This document shows positions 9,114-16,884 of a stretch of DNA of 64,000 nucleotides, piece by piece. Where the stretch lies: positions 1-64,000 of the forward strand of contig JBGCFN010000005.1 of assembly GCA_045106935.1 (NCBI GenBank), given 5' to 3'. The stretch is from UBA1858 sp045106935 (lineage in GTDB: Bacteria > Pseudomonadota > Gammaproteobacteria > UBA4575). The translations under genes were made by a program, and so were the position numbers. Each line of letters begins with the position of its first letter. Within the stretch, counting starts at the first letter, position 1. The notes beneath the pieces were generated by a model that saw nothing but the letters and a program-made list of their open reading frames with translations, ran no database searches and was not told the DNA's origin.

Positions 9114-9564
9114 GACCAGTGCCAAGAAAAGTCCGGGACGTGATGCCTATTACGTCGCAGTAGATTTGCTATCTCGGCGCGAGCATTCTCGCGTCGAGCT
9201 AGAAGCAAAACTTGCCAAAAAAGATTTTACCGAAGAACAAATTGCCAGTGCCTTTGAGCAGCTCCTAGAACATGGACTGCAAAGTGACCAGCGCTATCTT
9301 GAAGATTTTGTCCGATCTCGTTTGCTAAAAGGCAGTGGTCCGCTGAAGATTGCTCATGAATTGCGCATGCGTGGAATAGAGTCTGACGCGCTCCAAAACT
9401 ACCTGGATAGTCAACAGATCGACTGGTTTGAAGTGGCGACAGCGACTTATCAAAAGAAATATCAGTCAAATGATGAAATAGATGTGCGAGAACGGGCGAA
9501 ACGCGTACGCTTTATGCAATCAAAAGGCTTTCCTAGTGATATAATTTTCCGATTATTTAAATGA
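9061..9564 (+). CDS. recX: Regulatory protein RecX
   Basis: This protein of up to 167 residues has the three-helix repeat pattern of RecX (AVDLLSRREHSRVELEAKL, then RYLEDFVRSRLLKGSGP). It caps and disassembles RecA filaments. The frame begins inside recA: GTG 9061, ATG 9067 and ATG 9076 are all possible starts and none has a convincing ribosome site, so the true start is uncertain by several codons. Overlap with the recA 3' end of up to 53 bases suggests coupling to recA translation. It is followed after 37 bases by alaS. Confidence 0.9.
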   Translation: MIMCLMTLKKRKRLLKSKTSAKKSPGRDAYYVAVDLLSRREHSRVELEAKLAKKDFTEEQIASAFEQLLEHGLQSDQRYLEDFVRSRLLKGSGPLKIAHELRMRGIESDALQNYLDSQQIDWFEVATATYQKKYQSNDEIDVRERAKRVRFMQSKGFPSDIIFRLFK

Positions 9565-9601
9565 CCGCATCAGTAAGCGAACACAAAAGGATATCCATTC
9601 A

Positions 9602-12199
9602 ATGGAAGGTAGTGCGGAAATACGCAGCGCATTTTTAGATTATTTCGAAAAACAGGGGCATACCAAGGTCCCGACCAGTTCACTGGTGCCTGCATCAGAT
9701 CCCACCTTATTGTTTACCAATGCGGGCATGGTCCAGTTCAAGGACGTATTCCTGGGGAAAGACAAACTCGCTTATTCACGAGCTACCTCTAGTCAGCGAT
9801 GCGTGCGTGCCGGCGGCAAGCATAACGATCTTGAGAATGTGGGATATACCGCCAGGCATCATACTTTCTTTGAGATGCTAGGAAATTTTAGTTTTGGTGA
9901 TTACTTTAAACAAGAAGCAATTAATTACGCATGGGATTTGCTCACCAATGTCATTGGTTTGCCCAAAGATAAGTTGTGGGTGACAGTATTTGAAGAAGAT
10001 GATGAAGCCGCTGAGATTTGGTTGAAAGAGATTGGTGTTAATCAAGATCGACTAAAAAGAATTGGTGCCAAAGATAATTTTTGGGCCATGGGAGACACCG
10101 GACCATGTGGGCCTTGCACAGAAATTTTTTATGATCATGGTGACCATATTGCGGGAGGGCCTCCAGGCAGTCCTGATGAAGATGGTGATCGGTATGTTGA
10201 AATCTGGAATCTCGTGTTTATGCAATACGAGCGAGATCAAGCGGGTAAATTGAATCCATTGCCAAAGCCATCAGTCGATACCGGAATGGGGTTAGAAAGA
10301 CTGTGTGCAGTGCTGCAAGGAGTGAATAGCAATTACGATACAGATCTTTTTCAAGGTTTAATTAAACAAGTCGCTGACTTGGCAAAAATGAAAGATTTAT
10401 CTAACCCTTCATTAAAAGTCATTGCTGACCATATTCGCTCTTGTAGTTTTTTGATTGCAGATGGTGTGCTGCCCTCTAATGAAGGGCGCGGCTACGTGTT
10501 GCGAAGAATTATTCGTCGTGCGGCAAGGCATGGTCATCGCTTAGGTTTGCAAGAACCATTCTTTCATCAATTGGTAGAACCATTAATTGGCACTTTCCAT
10601 GGTGCATTTCCCGAATTAATAGAAGCACAAGCCAAAGTAGAACGTGGTTTGTTAAATGAAGAAGAACGTTTTAGTGAAACACTAGAACAAGGCATGCGAA
10701 TTCTTCAGGATGATATAGACCGAATGAGTGGAGATACAATTTCTGGTGATACTGTATTTAAGCTTTATGATACATATGGCTTTCCAGTTGATTTAACTGC
10801 TGATATTGCACGTGAAAAAAACCTTCAATTAGATCTTGAAGGTTTTGAGAAAAACATGAATCAGCAACGAGAGCGTGCGCGCGATGCGAGTCGATTTGGT
10901 GAAGGTTATGATGTTGCCTTGGATGTAAAAACAGTGACTGACTTTACTGGTTATGAAGCACTAGATGGAAGTACAAAAATTGCCGAGATATTTTCTAACA
11001 ACCAGTCTGCACAAGCGTTAAGTGAAGGTGATGAAGGCATACTGGTATTAACGCAAACGCCATTTTATGCTGAATCTGGTGGGCAAGTAGGTGATATAGG
11101 CACAATTGAATCAAATGGTTTTTGTTTTAAAGTTACTGATACACAAAAGAAAGCAACAGCCTTTGCACATATTGGGATGGTCACTAAAGGCAGTGTTTCT
11201 GTGGGAGACAGCGTTGTTGCCAAGGTTGATGAAGAGCGAAGAACAAGCATCGTATTGAATCATTCGGCAACTCACCTGATGCATGCCGCATTACGTCAAG
11301 TCTTAGGGACGCATGTGCAACAAAAAGGATCATTGGTTGATCCAGAAAAACTGCGTTTTGATTTCTCGCATGATGCGCCAGTGAGCGAGCAGGAGATTCT
11401 TCAGATTGAGCAAATCGTCAATGCAGAAATTCGAAAGAATACGGCTGCCAATGCTGAATTAATGGATAAAGATCAGGCCTTGGCTGCAGGAGCAATGGCA
11501 TTGTTTGGAGAGAAATATGGTGACGAGGTACGTGTACTTTCTATTGGTGAATTTTCAGTAGAATTATGTGGTGGCACGCACGTTTCTCGAGCCGGTGATA
11601 TTGGTTTGTTTAAAGTCATTTCTGAAACAGGAGTCGCATCAGGGGTGAGAAGAATAGAAGCAGTGACAGGAGAGCATGCATTTGATTGGATGCAATCAAC
11701 TTTATCTAGCTTTAACGAAACTGCAAAAATTCTTAATGCACGTATTGAAGATGCACCACAAAAGGCTAGTAGTGCAGCTAACAAAATTAAAGAATTAGAA
11801 AAAGAATTAGAAAAGATTAAATCTAAGCTTGCTTCACAAGCCAGTGCAGATATTGAAAGTAATGCAGTTGATGTTGATGGAATTAAAGTATTAGCACATC
11901 ACTTGGAAGGCGCAGATGTAAAAACATTGCGTGATACGTTAGATAGGCTGAAAGATAAATTAGGCAGTGCTGCGATTGTATTAGGATCATCTAAAGATTC
12001 TAAAGTGACATTAGTGGCAGGTGTGACTAAAGATCAAACACACCGTATTAAAGCAGGTGATTTAGTTAACTCAGTGGCGACCCAAGTCGGCGGTAAAGGT
12101 GGAGGTCGACCTGATATGGCACAAGCAGGTGGAGATAATCCGGCCGCATTAGATCAGGCATTACAGAGTGTCGCTGATTGGGTGCGAGCAAAAGTATAG
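9602..12199 (+). CDS. alaS: Alanine--tRNA ligase
   Basis: This 865-residue class II synthetase charges tRNA-Ala. It has an N-terminal aminoacylation domain beginning MEGSAEIRSAFLDYF, the editing domain with the zinc-binding motif HSATHLMH near residue 554 and CGGTH near residue 656, and a C-terminal coiled-coil and DHHA1-like oligomerisation region ending GGKGGGRPDMAQAGG. The length is normal (E. coli 876). An 11-bp perfect inverted repeat lies inside the coding sequence at 10818-10846. The gene lies between recX and lysC, a common gammaproteobacterial order. Confidence 0.97.
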   Translation: MEGSAEIRSAFLDYFEKQGHTKVPTSSLVPASDPTLLFTNAGMVQFKDVFLGKDKLAYSRATSSQRCVRAGGKHNDLENVGYTARHHTFFEMLGNFSFGDYFKQEAINYAWDLLTNVIGLPKDKLWVTVFEEDDEAAEIWLKEIGVNQDRLKRIGAKDNFWAMGDTGPCGPCTEIFYDHGDHIAGGPPGSPDEDGDRYVEIWNLVFMQYERDQAGKLNPLPKPSVDTGMGLERLCAVLQGVNSNYDTDLFQGLIKQVADLAKMKDLSNPSLKVIADHIRSCSFLIADGVLPSNEGRGYVLRRIIRRAARHGHRLGLQEPFFHQLVEPLIGTFHGAFPELIEAQAKVERGLLNEEERFSETLEQGMRILQDDIDRMSGDTISGDTVFKLYDTYGFPVDLTADIAREKNLQLDLEGFEKNMNQQRERARDASRFGEGYDVALDVKTVTDFTGYEALDGSTKIAEIFSNNQSAQALSEGDEGILVLTQTPFYAESGGQVGDIGTIESNGFCFKVTDTQKKATAFAHIGMVTKGSVSVGDSVVAKVDEERRTSIVLNHSATHLMHAALRQVLGTHVQQKGSLVDPEKLRFDFSHDAPVSEQEILQIEQIVNAEIRKNTAANAELMDKDQALAAGAMALFGEKYGDEVRVLSIGEFSVELCGGTHVSRAGDIGLFKVISETGVASGVRRIEAVTGEHAFDWMQSTLSSFNETAKILNARIEDAPQKASSAANKIKELEKELEKIKSKLASQASADIESNAVDVDGIKVLAHHLEGADVKTLRDTLDRLKDKLGSAAIVLGSSKDSKVTLVAGVTKDQTHRIKAGDLVNSVATQVGGKGGGRPDMAQAGGDNPAALDQALQSVADWVRAKV
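10818..10846 (+). other. Perfect 11-bp inverted repeat inside alaS
   Basis: AAAACCTTCAA (10818-10828) and TTGAAGGTTTT (10836-10846) are perfectly complementary with a seven-base loop. The repeat encodes part of KNLQLDLEGFEK. It has the look of a hairpin terminator with a TTTT end, though GC content of the stem is low. Confidence 0.6.
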
Positions 12200-12220
12200 G
12201 AAAGTATATAGAGATTTATC

Positions 12221-13465
12221 ATGGCAGTGATTGTACAAAAATATGGAGGTACTTCAGTCGGGACAGTGGACCGCATTGAAAATGTTGCGGATAAAGTAAT
12301 TAAATCCCGTAATAAAGGTGACAGTGTTGTTGTCGTGGTGTCAGCGATGAGTGGCGAAACAAATCGACTGGTTTCATTAGCGACAGATATTCTAGGTGAG
12401 ACACCTCATGGCCCAGAACTGGATGTATTGTTATCCACTGGTGAGCAAGTCACGATTGCATTGCTAACCATGGCATTGCAGAAAAGAGGTTGCCCAGCAA
12501 TATCAAGGACCGGATGGCAATTAGATATCAAAACAGATGACGCCAGCAATAAAGCACGTATTACAGGTATCGATACAGATAAAATTCAATGCCATCTAGA
12601 CGAAGGTCTAGTCGTGGTCGTTGCCGGTTTCCAAGGCATTGATGCGGATGGCAATATCACCACGCTTGGGCGGGGTGGTTCCGATACCACTGCGGTCGCA
12701 TTAGCGACGGCGATAAGTGCTGATGAATGTCAGATCTTCACCGATGTGGATGGTGTTTATACGACGGATCCACGTGTTGAACCAAATGCGCGCAGATTAG
12801 AGAAGATAACCTTTGAAGAAATGCTGGAAATGGCCAGCTTGGGTTCTAAGGTATTGCAAATTCGAGCGGTTGAATTTGCCGGGAAATATAAAGTGCCGTT
12901 GAGAGTTCTATCTAGTTTTGAAGATGGGCCCGGTACACTGATTACAACAGAGGATAACCAAATGGAACAGGCCAAAATTGCGGGTATCGCGTTTAATCGA
13001 GATGAAGCCCAGCTCACCGTGAAAGGTGTACCAGATCAACCCGGTATTGCCGCTAAGATATTAGGCCCAATTTCTCGTGCCAATATTGAAATTGATATGA
13101 TTGTTCAAAATGTGGCCTGGGATAATACGGCAAACTTTACCTTCACTGTTCATCGAAATGACTTTAAGCGTGCGTTAGAGATCCTTGAAGATACCGCTAA
13201 TAAGCTGGGGGCGACGACAGTCAATGGTGATGATAATATCGTTAAACTTTCATTGGTTGGTGTGGGAATGCGCTCACATGCGGGGATTGCTAGTCAAATG
13301 TTCGAAACCTTGGCCGATGAAGGGATTAATATCAGAATGATTTCTACTTCAGAAATAAAAATATCTGTTGTTGTGGACGAGAAGTATCTAGAATTAGGGG
13401 TACGCTGTCTGCATCAAGTATTTGGACTGGCTGAAGACGCAAAAGATGAATCATCAACAGCTTAA
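12221..13465 (+). CDS. lysC: Aspartokinase, lysine-sensitive type
   Basis: This 414-residue monofunctional aspartokinase begins with the signature KYGGTSVG, carries the kinase motif TTLGRGGSDTTA, and has two C-terminal ACT domains (about residues 265-340 and 345-405) for allosteric amino-acid control. It phosphorylates aspartate at the entry to lysine, threonine and methionine synthesis. Size and ACT arrangement match the alpha subunit of the Pseudomonas type; no internal ATG for a separate beta subunit was judged. Only 21 bases separate it from alaS and no lysine riboswitch precedes it. Confidence 0.94.
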   Translation: MAVIVQKYGGTSVGTVDRIENVADKVIKSRNKGDSVVVVVSAMSGETNRLVSLATDILGETPHGPELDVLLSTGEQVTIALLTMALQKRGCPAISRTGWQLDIKTDDASNKARITGIDTDKIQCHLDEGLVVVVAGFQGIDADGNITTLGRGGSDTTAVALATAISADECQIFTDVDGVYTTDPRVEPNARRLEKITFEEMLEMASLGSKVLQIRAVEFAGKYKVPLRVLSSFEDGPGTLITTEDNQMEQAKIAGIAFNRDEAQLTVKGVPDQPGIAAKILGPISRANIEIDMIVQNVAWDNTANFTFTVHRNDFKRALEILEDTANKLGATTVNGDDNIVKLSLVGVGMRSHAGIASQMFETLADEGINIRMISTSEIKISVVVDEKYLELGVRCLHQVFGLAEDAKDESSTA

Positions 13466-13471
13466 GAGTAT

Positions 13472-13599
13472 GGAGAGAAATTAGGGAAGACATAGGATTT
13501 CTAGAAACAGGCCTATAAAAACAATGACTTATCTGTTATCTAGGGGTAGATTAAATAATAATAATTATAAAAAAACCACAGGAATAGGAGGACCGGGGC
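13472..13599 (+). promoter_or_regulatory. csrA leader with six GGA motifs, probable CsrA autoregulatory site
   Basis: The leader between lysC and csrA contains GGA at 13472, 13485, 13495, 13581, 13587 and 13590. The last three overlap the ribosome-binding site, and ACAGGAAT at 13578 resembles the known CsrA consensus core ACARGGA. In E. coli, CsrA binds such GGA sites in its own leader and represses translation. Autoregulation here is inferred from this arrangement. A small hairpin ATCTA-GGGG-TAGAT lies at 13538-13551. Confidence 0.55.
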
Positions 13600-13779
13600 A
13601 TGTTGATTTTAACCCGTAGGGTCGGAGAGACCTTAATGATTGGAGATGATGTAACCGTTACTGTGTTGGGTGTTAAAGGTAACCAGGTTCGCATAGGCGT
13701 CAGTGCGCCTAAAGATGTGGCTGTGCACCGCGAAGAGATTTACGAAAGAATTCGCAAAGAAAAAGAAGTCGATGTATAA
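13600..13779 (+). CDS. csrA: Carbon storage regulator CsrA
   Basis: This is a 59-residue protein, MLILTRRVGETLMIGDD followed by a beta-strand-rich core and ending EIYERIRKEKEVDV. The key RNA-binding residues are present: Arg6 and Arg7 in LTRRVGE and the VHREEIYERI segment. CsrA dimers bind GGA loops in mRNA leaders and change translation or stability, controlling carbon flux, motility and biofilm. The strong ribosome site AGGAGG lies at 13586-13591. Its place directly before tRNA-Ser is conserved in many gammaproteobacteria. Confidence 0.97.
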   Translation: MLILTRRVGETLMIGDDVTVTVLGVKGNQVRIGVSAPKDVAVHREEIYERIRKEKEVDV

Positions 13780-13790
13780 AGAGTAAATAC

Positions 13791-13806
13791 TGACGCATTC
13801 GCGTCA
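13791..13806 (+). other. Short hairpin between csrA and tRNA-Ser
   Basis: TGACGC-ATTC-GCGTCA is a perfect 6-bp stem with a tetraloop, placed 11 bases after the csrA stop and 32 bases before tRNA-Ser. It lacks a following T-run, so it is not a classical terminator. It may protect the csrA mRNA end or mark a tRNA processing boundary. Confidence 0.4.
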
Positions 13807-13838
13807 AGTTGCAAAAAATCATTGGTGTAATGTAATAC

Positions 13839-13931
13839 GGAGAAGTGGCCGAGCGGCTGAAGGCGCTCCCCTGCTAAGGGAGTATACAGTTTATAGCTGT
13901 ATCGAGGGTTCGAATCCCTCCTTCTCCGCCA
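13839..13931 (+). tRNA. tRNA-Ser (GCU)
   Basis: This 93-base tRNA has acceptor GGAGAAG paired with CTTCTCC, discriminator G and an encoded CCA at 13929-13931. The anticodon loop CTGCTAA gives anticodon GCU (AGC and AGU codons). The long variable arm, TATACAG...CTGTA, is typical of serine tRNAs. It lies directly after csrA, as in E. coli. Confidence 0.96.
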
Positions 13932-14025
13932 TTTACTCACAACAAAGAATTAAATACCCAATATCCTTATATTTTAATTGATCATACAAGCCGAATTACG
14001 CATAATTGCCGGCTTCTCAAATAAC

Positions 14026-14102
14026 GCGCCCGTAGCTCAGCTGGATAGAGTACTTGGCTACGAACTAAGGGGTCGGGAGTTCGAATCTCTCCGGGCGCGC
14101 CA
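14026..14102 (+). tRNA. tRNA-Arg (ACG)
   Basis: This 77-base tRNA has acceptor GCGCCCG paired with CGGGCGC, discriminator G and encoded CCA. The anticodon loop CTACGAA gives ACG (inosine-modified, reading CGU, CGC and CGA). The anticodon stem CTTGG/CTAAG contains one G-U pair. Outside the anticodon arm it is almost identical to the tRNA-Arg at 29572-29648. Confidence 0.95.
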
Positions 14103-14224
14103 TTTCAAATTTATTTAAAGGTCGTTTACAAATAATTCACTCATAGAATTTTTATGCGTGCCTAGATGCTTGATGTTAACGACAATGACGGCATTAATTT
14201 TTTAAGTAATAAGTAATTGAGAGG

Positions 14225-14247
14225 AATGCACTTCTGAAGTGCATTTT
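14225..14247. terminator. Hairpin terminator between tRNA-Arg and marR, possibly bidirectional
   Basis: AATGCACTT-CTG-AAGTGCATT is a perfect 9-bp stem followed on the plus strand by TT. It lies one base beyond the marR stop codon (14249-14251) on the minus strand and downstream of the tRNA pair on the plus strand. The T-tracts are short on both sides, so efficiency is uncertain. Confidence 0.6.
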
Positions 14248-14248
14248 A

Positions 14249-14569
14249 TCAGGTGTGAGAAAGAACCGAATTAATGGCTGATTTTCCAGTCTTAGTTAAG
14301 CGAACGAAAATTTGTCTTCGATCTTGATGGTCATGCTCATAGGTAATGAGTTCTTTTTCTGATAGTAATTTTATTATTCTGGAAACAGCGGCTGGCTCGC
14401 AATGTAATTGAGCTCCTATTTTAGAAGGTTGTAATGGTTCTTCTTTAAGTAGTAAATAAAGTATTTCGAATTCGCCATAAATTAGATTCTCAGCAGACAA
14501 GGTACTTGCGAATAGCTTTCTTGCGTGCCGAGTTTTTATTGTGTTGTTAAATATGTCAGATATCTTCAT
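14249..14569 (-). CDS. MarR family transcriptional regulator, short form
   Basis: This 106-residue protein has the winged-helix core of MarR regulators: LQPSKIGAQLHCEPAAVSRIIKLL is the recognition region, followed by the wing DHQDRRQIFVRLTKTGK. Most MarR proteins are about 140 residues with long C-terminal dimerisation helices; here the protein stops soon after the wing, so that part is largely missing. It may dimerise through the N-terminus or be a remnant. A direct repeat CATATGTTA overlaps its start and recurs 21 bp upstream, a candidate operator. The ligand and targets are unknown. Confidence 0.8.
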   Translation of the reverse strand: MKISDIFNNTIKTRHARKLFASTLSAENLIYGEFEILYLLLKEEPLQPSKIGAQLHCEPAAVSRIIKLLSEKELITYEHDHQDRRQIFVRLTKTGKSAINSVLSHT

Positions 14570-14596
14570 ATGTTAACTATTATCTATCATATGTTA
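14567..14596. promoter_or_regulatory. Direct repeat CATATGTTA x2, candidate MarR operator
   Basis: CATATGTTA occurs at 14567-14575, overlapping the marR start codon, and again at 14588-14596. The start-to-start distance is 21 bp, about two helical turns, so both copies face the same side of the helix. Autoregulatory binding by the adjacent MarR protein is an inference. MarR sites are usually inverted repeats, and CATATG itself is palindromic. Confidence 0.4.
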
Positions 14597-14891
14597 TTTA
14601 TAATCTAATAATTATGAAGATTTTCGGGAGAGTGGCGTTTAAGGGTTGTACAATCACAAACTGCAATGTGTTTACATAAAACGATATATAGAGTATCTGT
14701 AGGCGTGCTAAGTTATTAAGTTATATAAAAAATCTGTTAACAAGTATGTTAGCAAGCAAATAAACTTTATAGGGACTATTAAATTTATCTGTATTAGTTA
14801 TTTGATATGAGTTTTATTAATCAGGTTTATTAGCGAATTTGAATTAAAAAGAGAGCTATGAATACTTAGACTGCAGGCAGAGTTGTATGCT
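14597..14891. other. Intergenic region, no gene found
   Basis: Nearly 300 AT-rich bases separate the marR operator from the end of the outer-membrane protein gene. I see no open frame with coding character on either strand. The region probably holds the marR promoter (TATAAA-like sequence read on the minus strand near 14597-14605). I found no clear terminator for the five-gene minus-strand operon that ends at 14892. Confidence 0.5.
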
Positions 14892-16082
14892 TTAAAAATA
14901 CTTAGAAATACTCAGTTGTATAAAATCATCATTCCTAAAAGCAGAAGTGACAGATGTATCTCGAGAGTTTGTGAATAGTTGTCCTTCAAGTTCAAGCTTT
15001 AATGAATCTCCTATGCGACGTTCGGCTTCAAGTCGCATACTGTATGATTCATCTTCTAGATCAGTAATCATGCCGGCTAAAAACGAAGTATCTTGAATGT
15101 CGTTGAAGGTATAACGCATGCCAAGGAATAAATCGTTTTCAAACGCCGTGCTCGGTGCATCTATTTCATCTCGATCATCATATAAGTGCTCTATCAAGAT
15201 ACCTAGATCAGCATCGGACTCGCGAAACTGAAAAAATGTATATTCAAAGCCAAACACGGTGGCAGCAAATGTGTCTCCTTGGCCTTCGCGAATAAGACCT
15301 TCAAATTTCCAAAGCCACTCTTCATTTGTGTATTGAATATCTAAACCAAACTGGTTAATGATGTCGTAATGAGGAATGAGTCTGGTGCCACTCTCGTTGA
15401 CTCGTAAAGTAGGTTCTCTGCCAGTGCCATAGAAATAACTTGCGCCAATATCCCAGTCACCAAAATAGTGTGAGTACCTTAGTGCAAAGTCTGTATGCCA
15501 TTGTTCTGCGCTGGAGTCGTAGTCTGCTTCATCTTCATCAATAATTAATGCGGAACGTAGACGTCCGTCCTCACCTGCAAATATTCTTTCTCTGAATAGT
15601 GGTAAAACGTAAAAAGAAAAACGACCATAATCTTTTTGTATGGCCAGGTTAATCATGGCTTGTCCTAGATAATCTTCCTCGTCTATATTTTCTACCGTAT
15701 CGATTTGGTTTAATACATTAATGAGGTGGCGAGATTCTGTTACTCCCCAGAATTCACGATTAAAGCCGATAAGTAATTCCCAGTTGTCTTGAATGTATAG
15801 CCAGTAAGCTTCACGAATATCTCCATGAGTGCGGTCATTGTCGCGTGAGTCGATTCGTGCAAAAGGAATGAATGAAAATTGGTGGTCACCATTTTCAATA
15901 ATCCATTCTGGTTCAATGGCGATTGAATTTTGAACGCCATGTAATTGCTCTGGAAATTGTGCGCTATTTGGAAACCAACGTGCTTCATAACTGATAGAGC
16001 CAGAAAATTCTAGCTCAGCTAGTACGGGTTGAAGCGCTATCGTTAAAGTTAAAAAGAGCGTCGCTAAAAGACTAATTGACAC
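14892..16082 (-). CDS. Putative outer-membrane beta-barrel protein of RND exporter operon
   Basis: This 396-residue protein has a signal peptide (about residues 1-22, ending VLA). Many alternating aromatic strands such as FSFIPFARID and WELLIGFNREFWG follow, and it ends in Phe (SISKYF), the usual C-terminal signature of outer-membrane barrels. It resembles outer-membrane proteins that accompany COG1033 RND exporters and LolA-like proteins, but I cannot assign a named family. The start overlaps the upstream gene by 11 bases, so it is the last gene of the operon. A channel or receptor for the exported compound is a reasonable inference. Confidence 0.72.
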   Translation of the reverse strand: MSISLLATLFLTLTIALQPVLAELEFSGSISYEARWFPNSAQFPEQLHGVQNSIAIEPEWIIENGDHQFSFIPFARIDSRDNDRTHGDIREAYWLYIQDNWELLIGFNREFWGVTESRHLINVLNQIDTVENIDEEDYLGQAMINLAIQKDYGRFSFYVLPLFRERIFAGEDGRLRSALIIDEDEADYDSSAEQWHTDFALRYSHYFGDWDIGASYFYGTGREPTLRVNESGTRLIPHYDIINQFGLDIQYTNEEWLWKFEGLIREGQGDTFAATVFGFEYTFFQFRESDADLGILIEHLYDDRDEIDAPSTAFENDLFLGMRYTFNDIQDTSFLAGMITDLEDESYSMRLEAERRIGDSLKLELEGQLFTNSRDTSVTSAFRNDDFIQLSISKYF

Positions 16083-16884
16083 GTTTTAAAATACCTTTAA
16101 CAAAGTCATTCTCTGTCAATCCTGTTTTGAATTGATAGTCAGAATATATAAGCTCCGTGCTTTTTTCTGTTTGATGGTTTTTCATGCTAAATGTGTGTGC
16201 ACGCCATATATCATCATCGTATTTGCGGTAGTCTTCAAGTGTTAACGATTTTAATAGTGAGTCTTTGCGATCATAGAAATCTAATTTTCTAAGCTGATAG
16301 ACTGATTGGTCAATCCATGCAATTTGTTTTGTATATCCAGAATTTTCATATTGAGGGTAACGCTCGACTACATCACAAGTCATGTCACCACATGCTTCGG
16401 TGCGTAACCATTTATAACTATATTTGTTTAATTCTGTCGCAGTGAAGTCTTCAAATGCAAATTCAGATCCCACAAAAGGGCCAGATTTATTGGTTGAAGA
16501 TATTCTTTTGACTCGTTTTAGTGCAGGGAGAAATAACCATTGATCGTCTGGGTCTAGAATTTGTGCATGAGATAGTAATGCAGTGCCTTTAATGTCGCGC
16601 GGGCTATCAAAAACAACAAGGCTTCTATCGCCAATATTTTCGTCTTGCACCTCGAATGTTTTTATTTCTAATGTGCGAGAAGACTCTTTTCCAGCAGCAT
16701 TTCTCAATACCATGCTGAGCTCTACTGTGCTATCAGAAAAACCCCGATCTGTTCGATCACTTCGAGCGGCAATATCATAGCCTTTTTTTGCCAAATCATC
16801 TGCTGCCTGAGTCAGTAATGAAAAAGATAGTGCAAACAGTAATATTGCTGATCTGGATAATACTAAACTTTTATTATTTAGCAT
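16072..16884 (-). CDS. Outer membrane lipoprotein-sorting protein, LolA-like
   Basis: This 270-residue exported protein has a signal peptide (residues 1 to about 27, ending TQA). The fold pattern is that of the LolA-like family associated with RND exporters: a central LLSHAQILDPDDQWLFLPALKRVKRISS stretch split by turns, the segment PFVGSEFAFEDF, and two cysteines in ACGDMTCDVV. Family members are thought to carry lipids or lipoproteins across the periplasm. It overlaps the RND gene by 11 bases upstream and the barrel gene by 11 downstream. The cargo is unknown. Confidence 0.82.
   Translation of the reverse strand: MLNNKSLVLSRSAILLFALSFSLLTQAADDLAKKGYDIAARSDRTDRGFSDSTVELSMVLRNAAGKESSRTLEIKTFEVQDENIGDRSLVVFDSPRDIKGTALLSHAQILDPDDQWLFLPALKRVKRISSTNKSGPFVGSEFAFEDFTATELNKYSYKWLRTEACGDMTCDVVERYPQYENSGYTKQIAWIDQSVYQLRKLDFYDRKDSLLKSLTLEDYRKYDDDIWRAHTFSMKNHQTEKSTELIYSDYQFKTGLTENDFVKGILKRVN

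Noticed and set aside
12200..12220. Lysine riboswitch before lysC
   Set aside because: Only 21 bases separate alaS and lysC, too short for the element.
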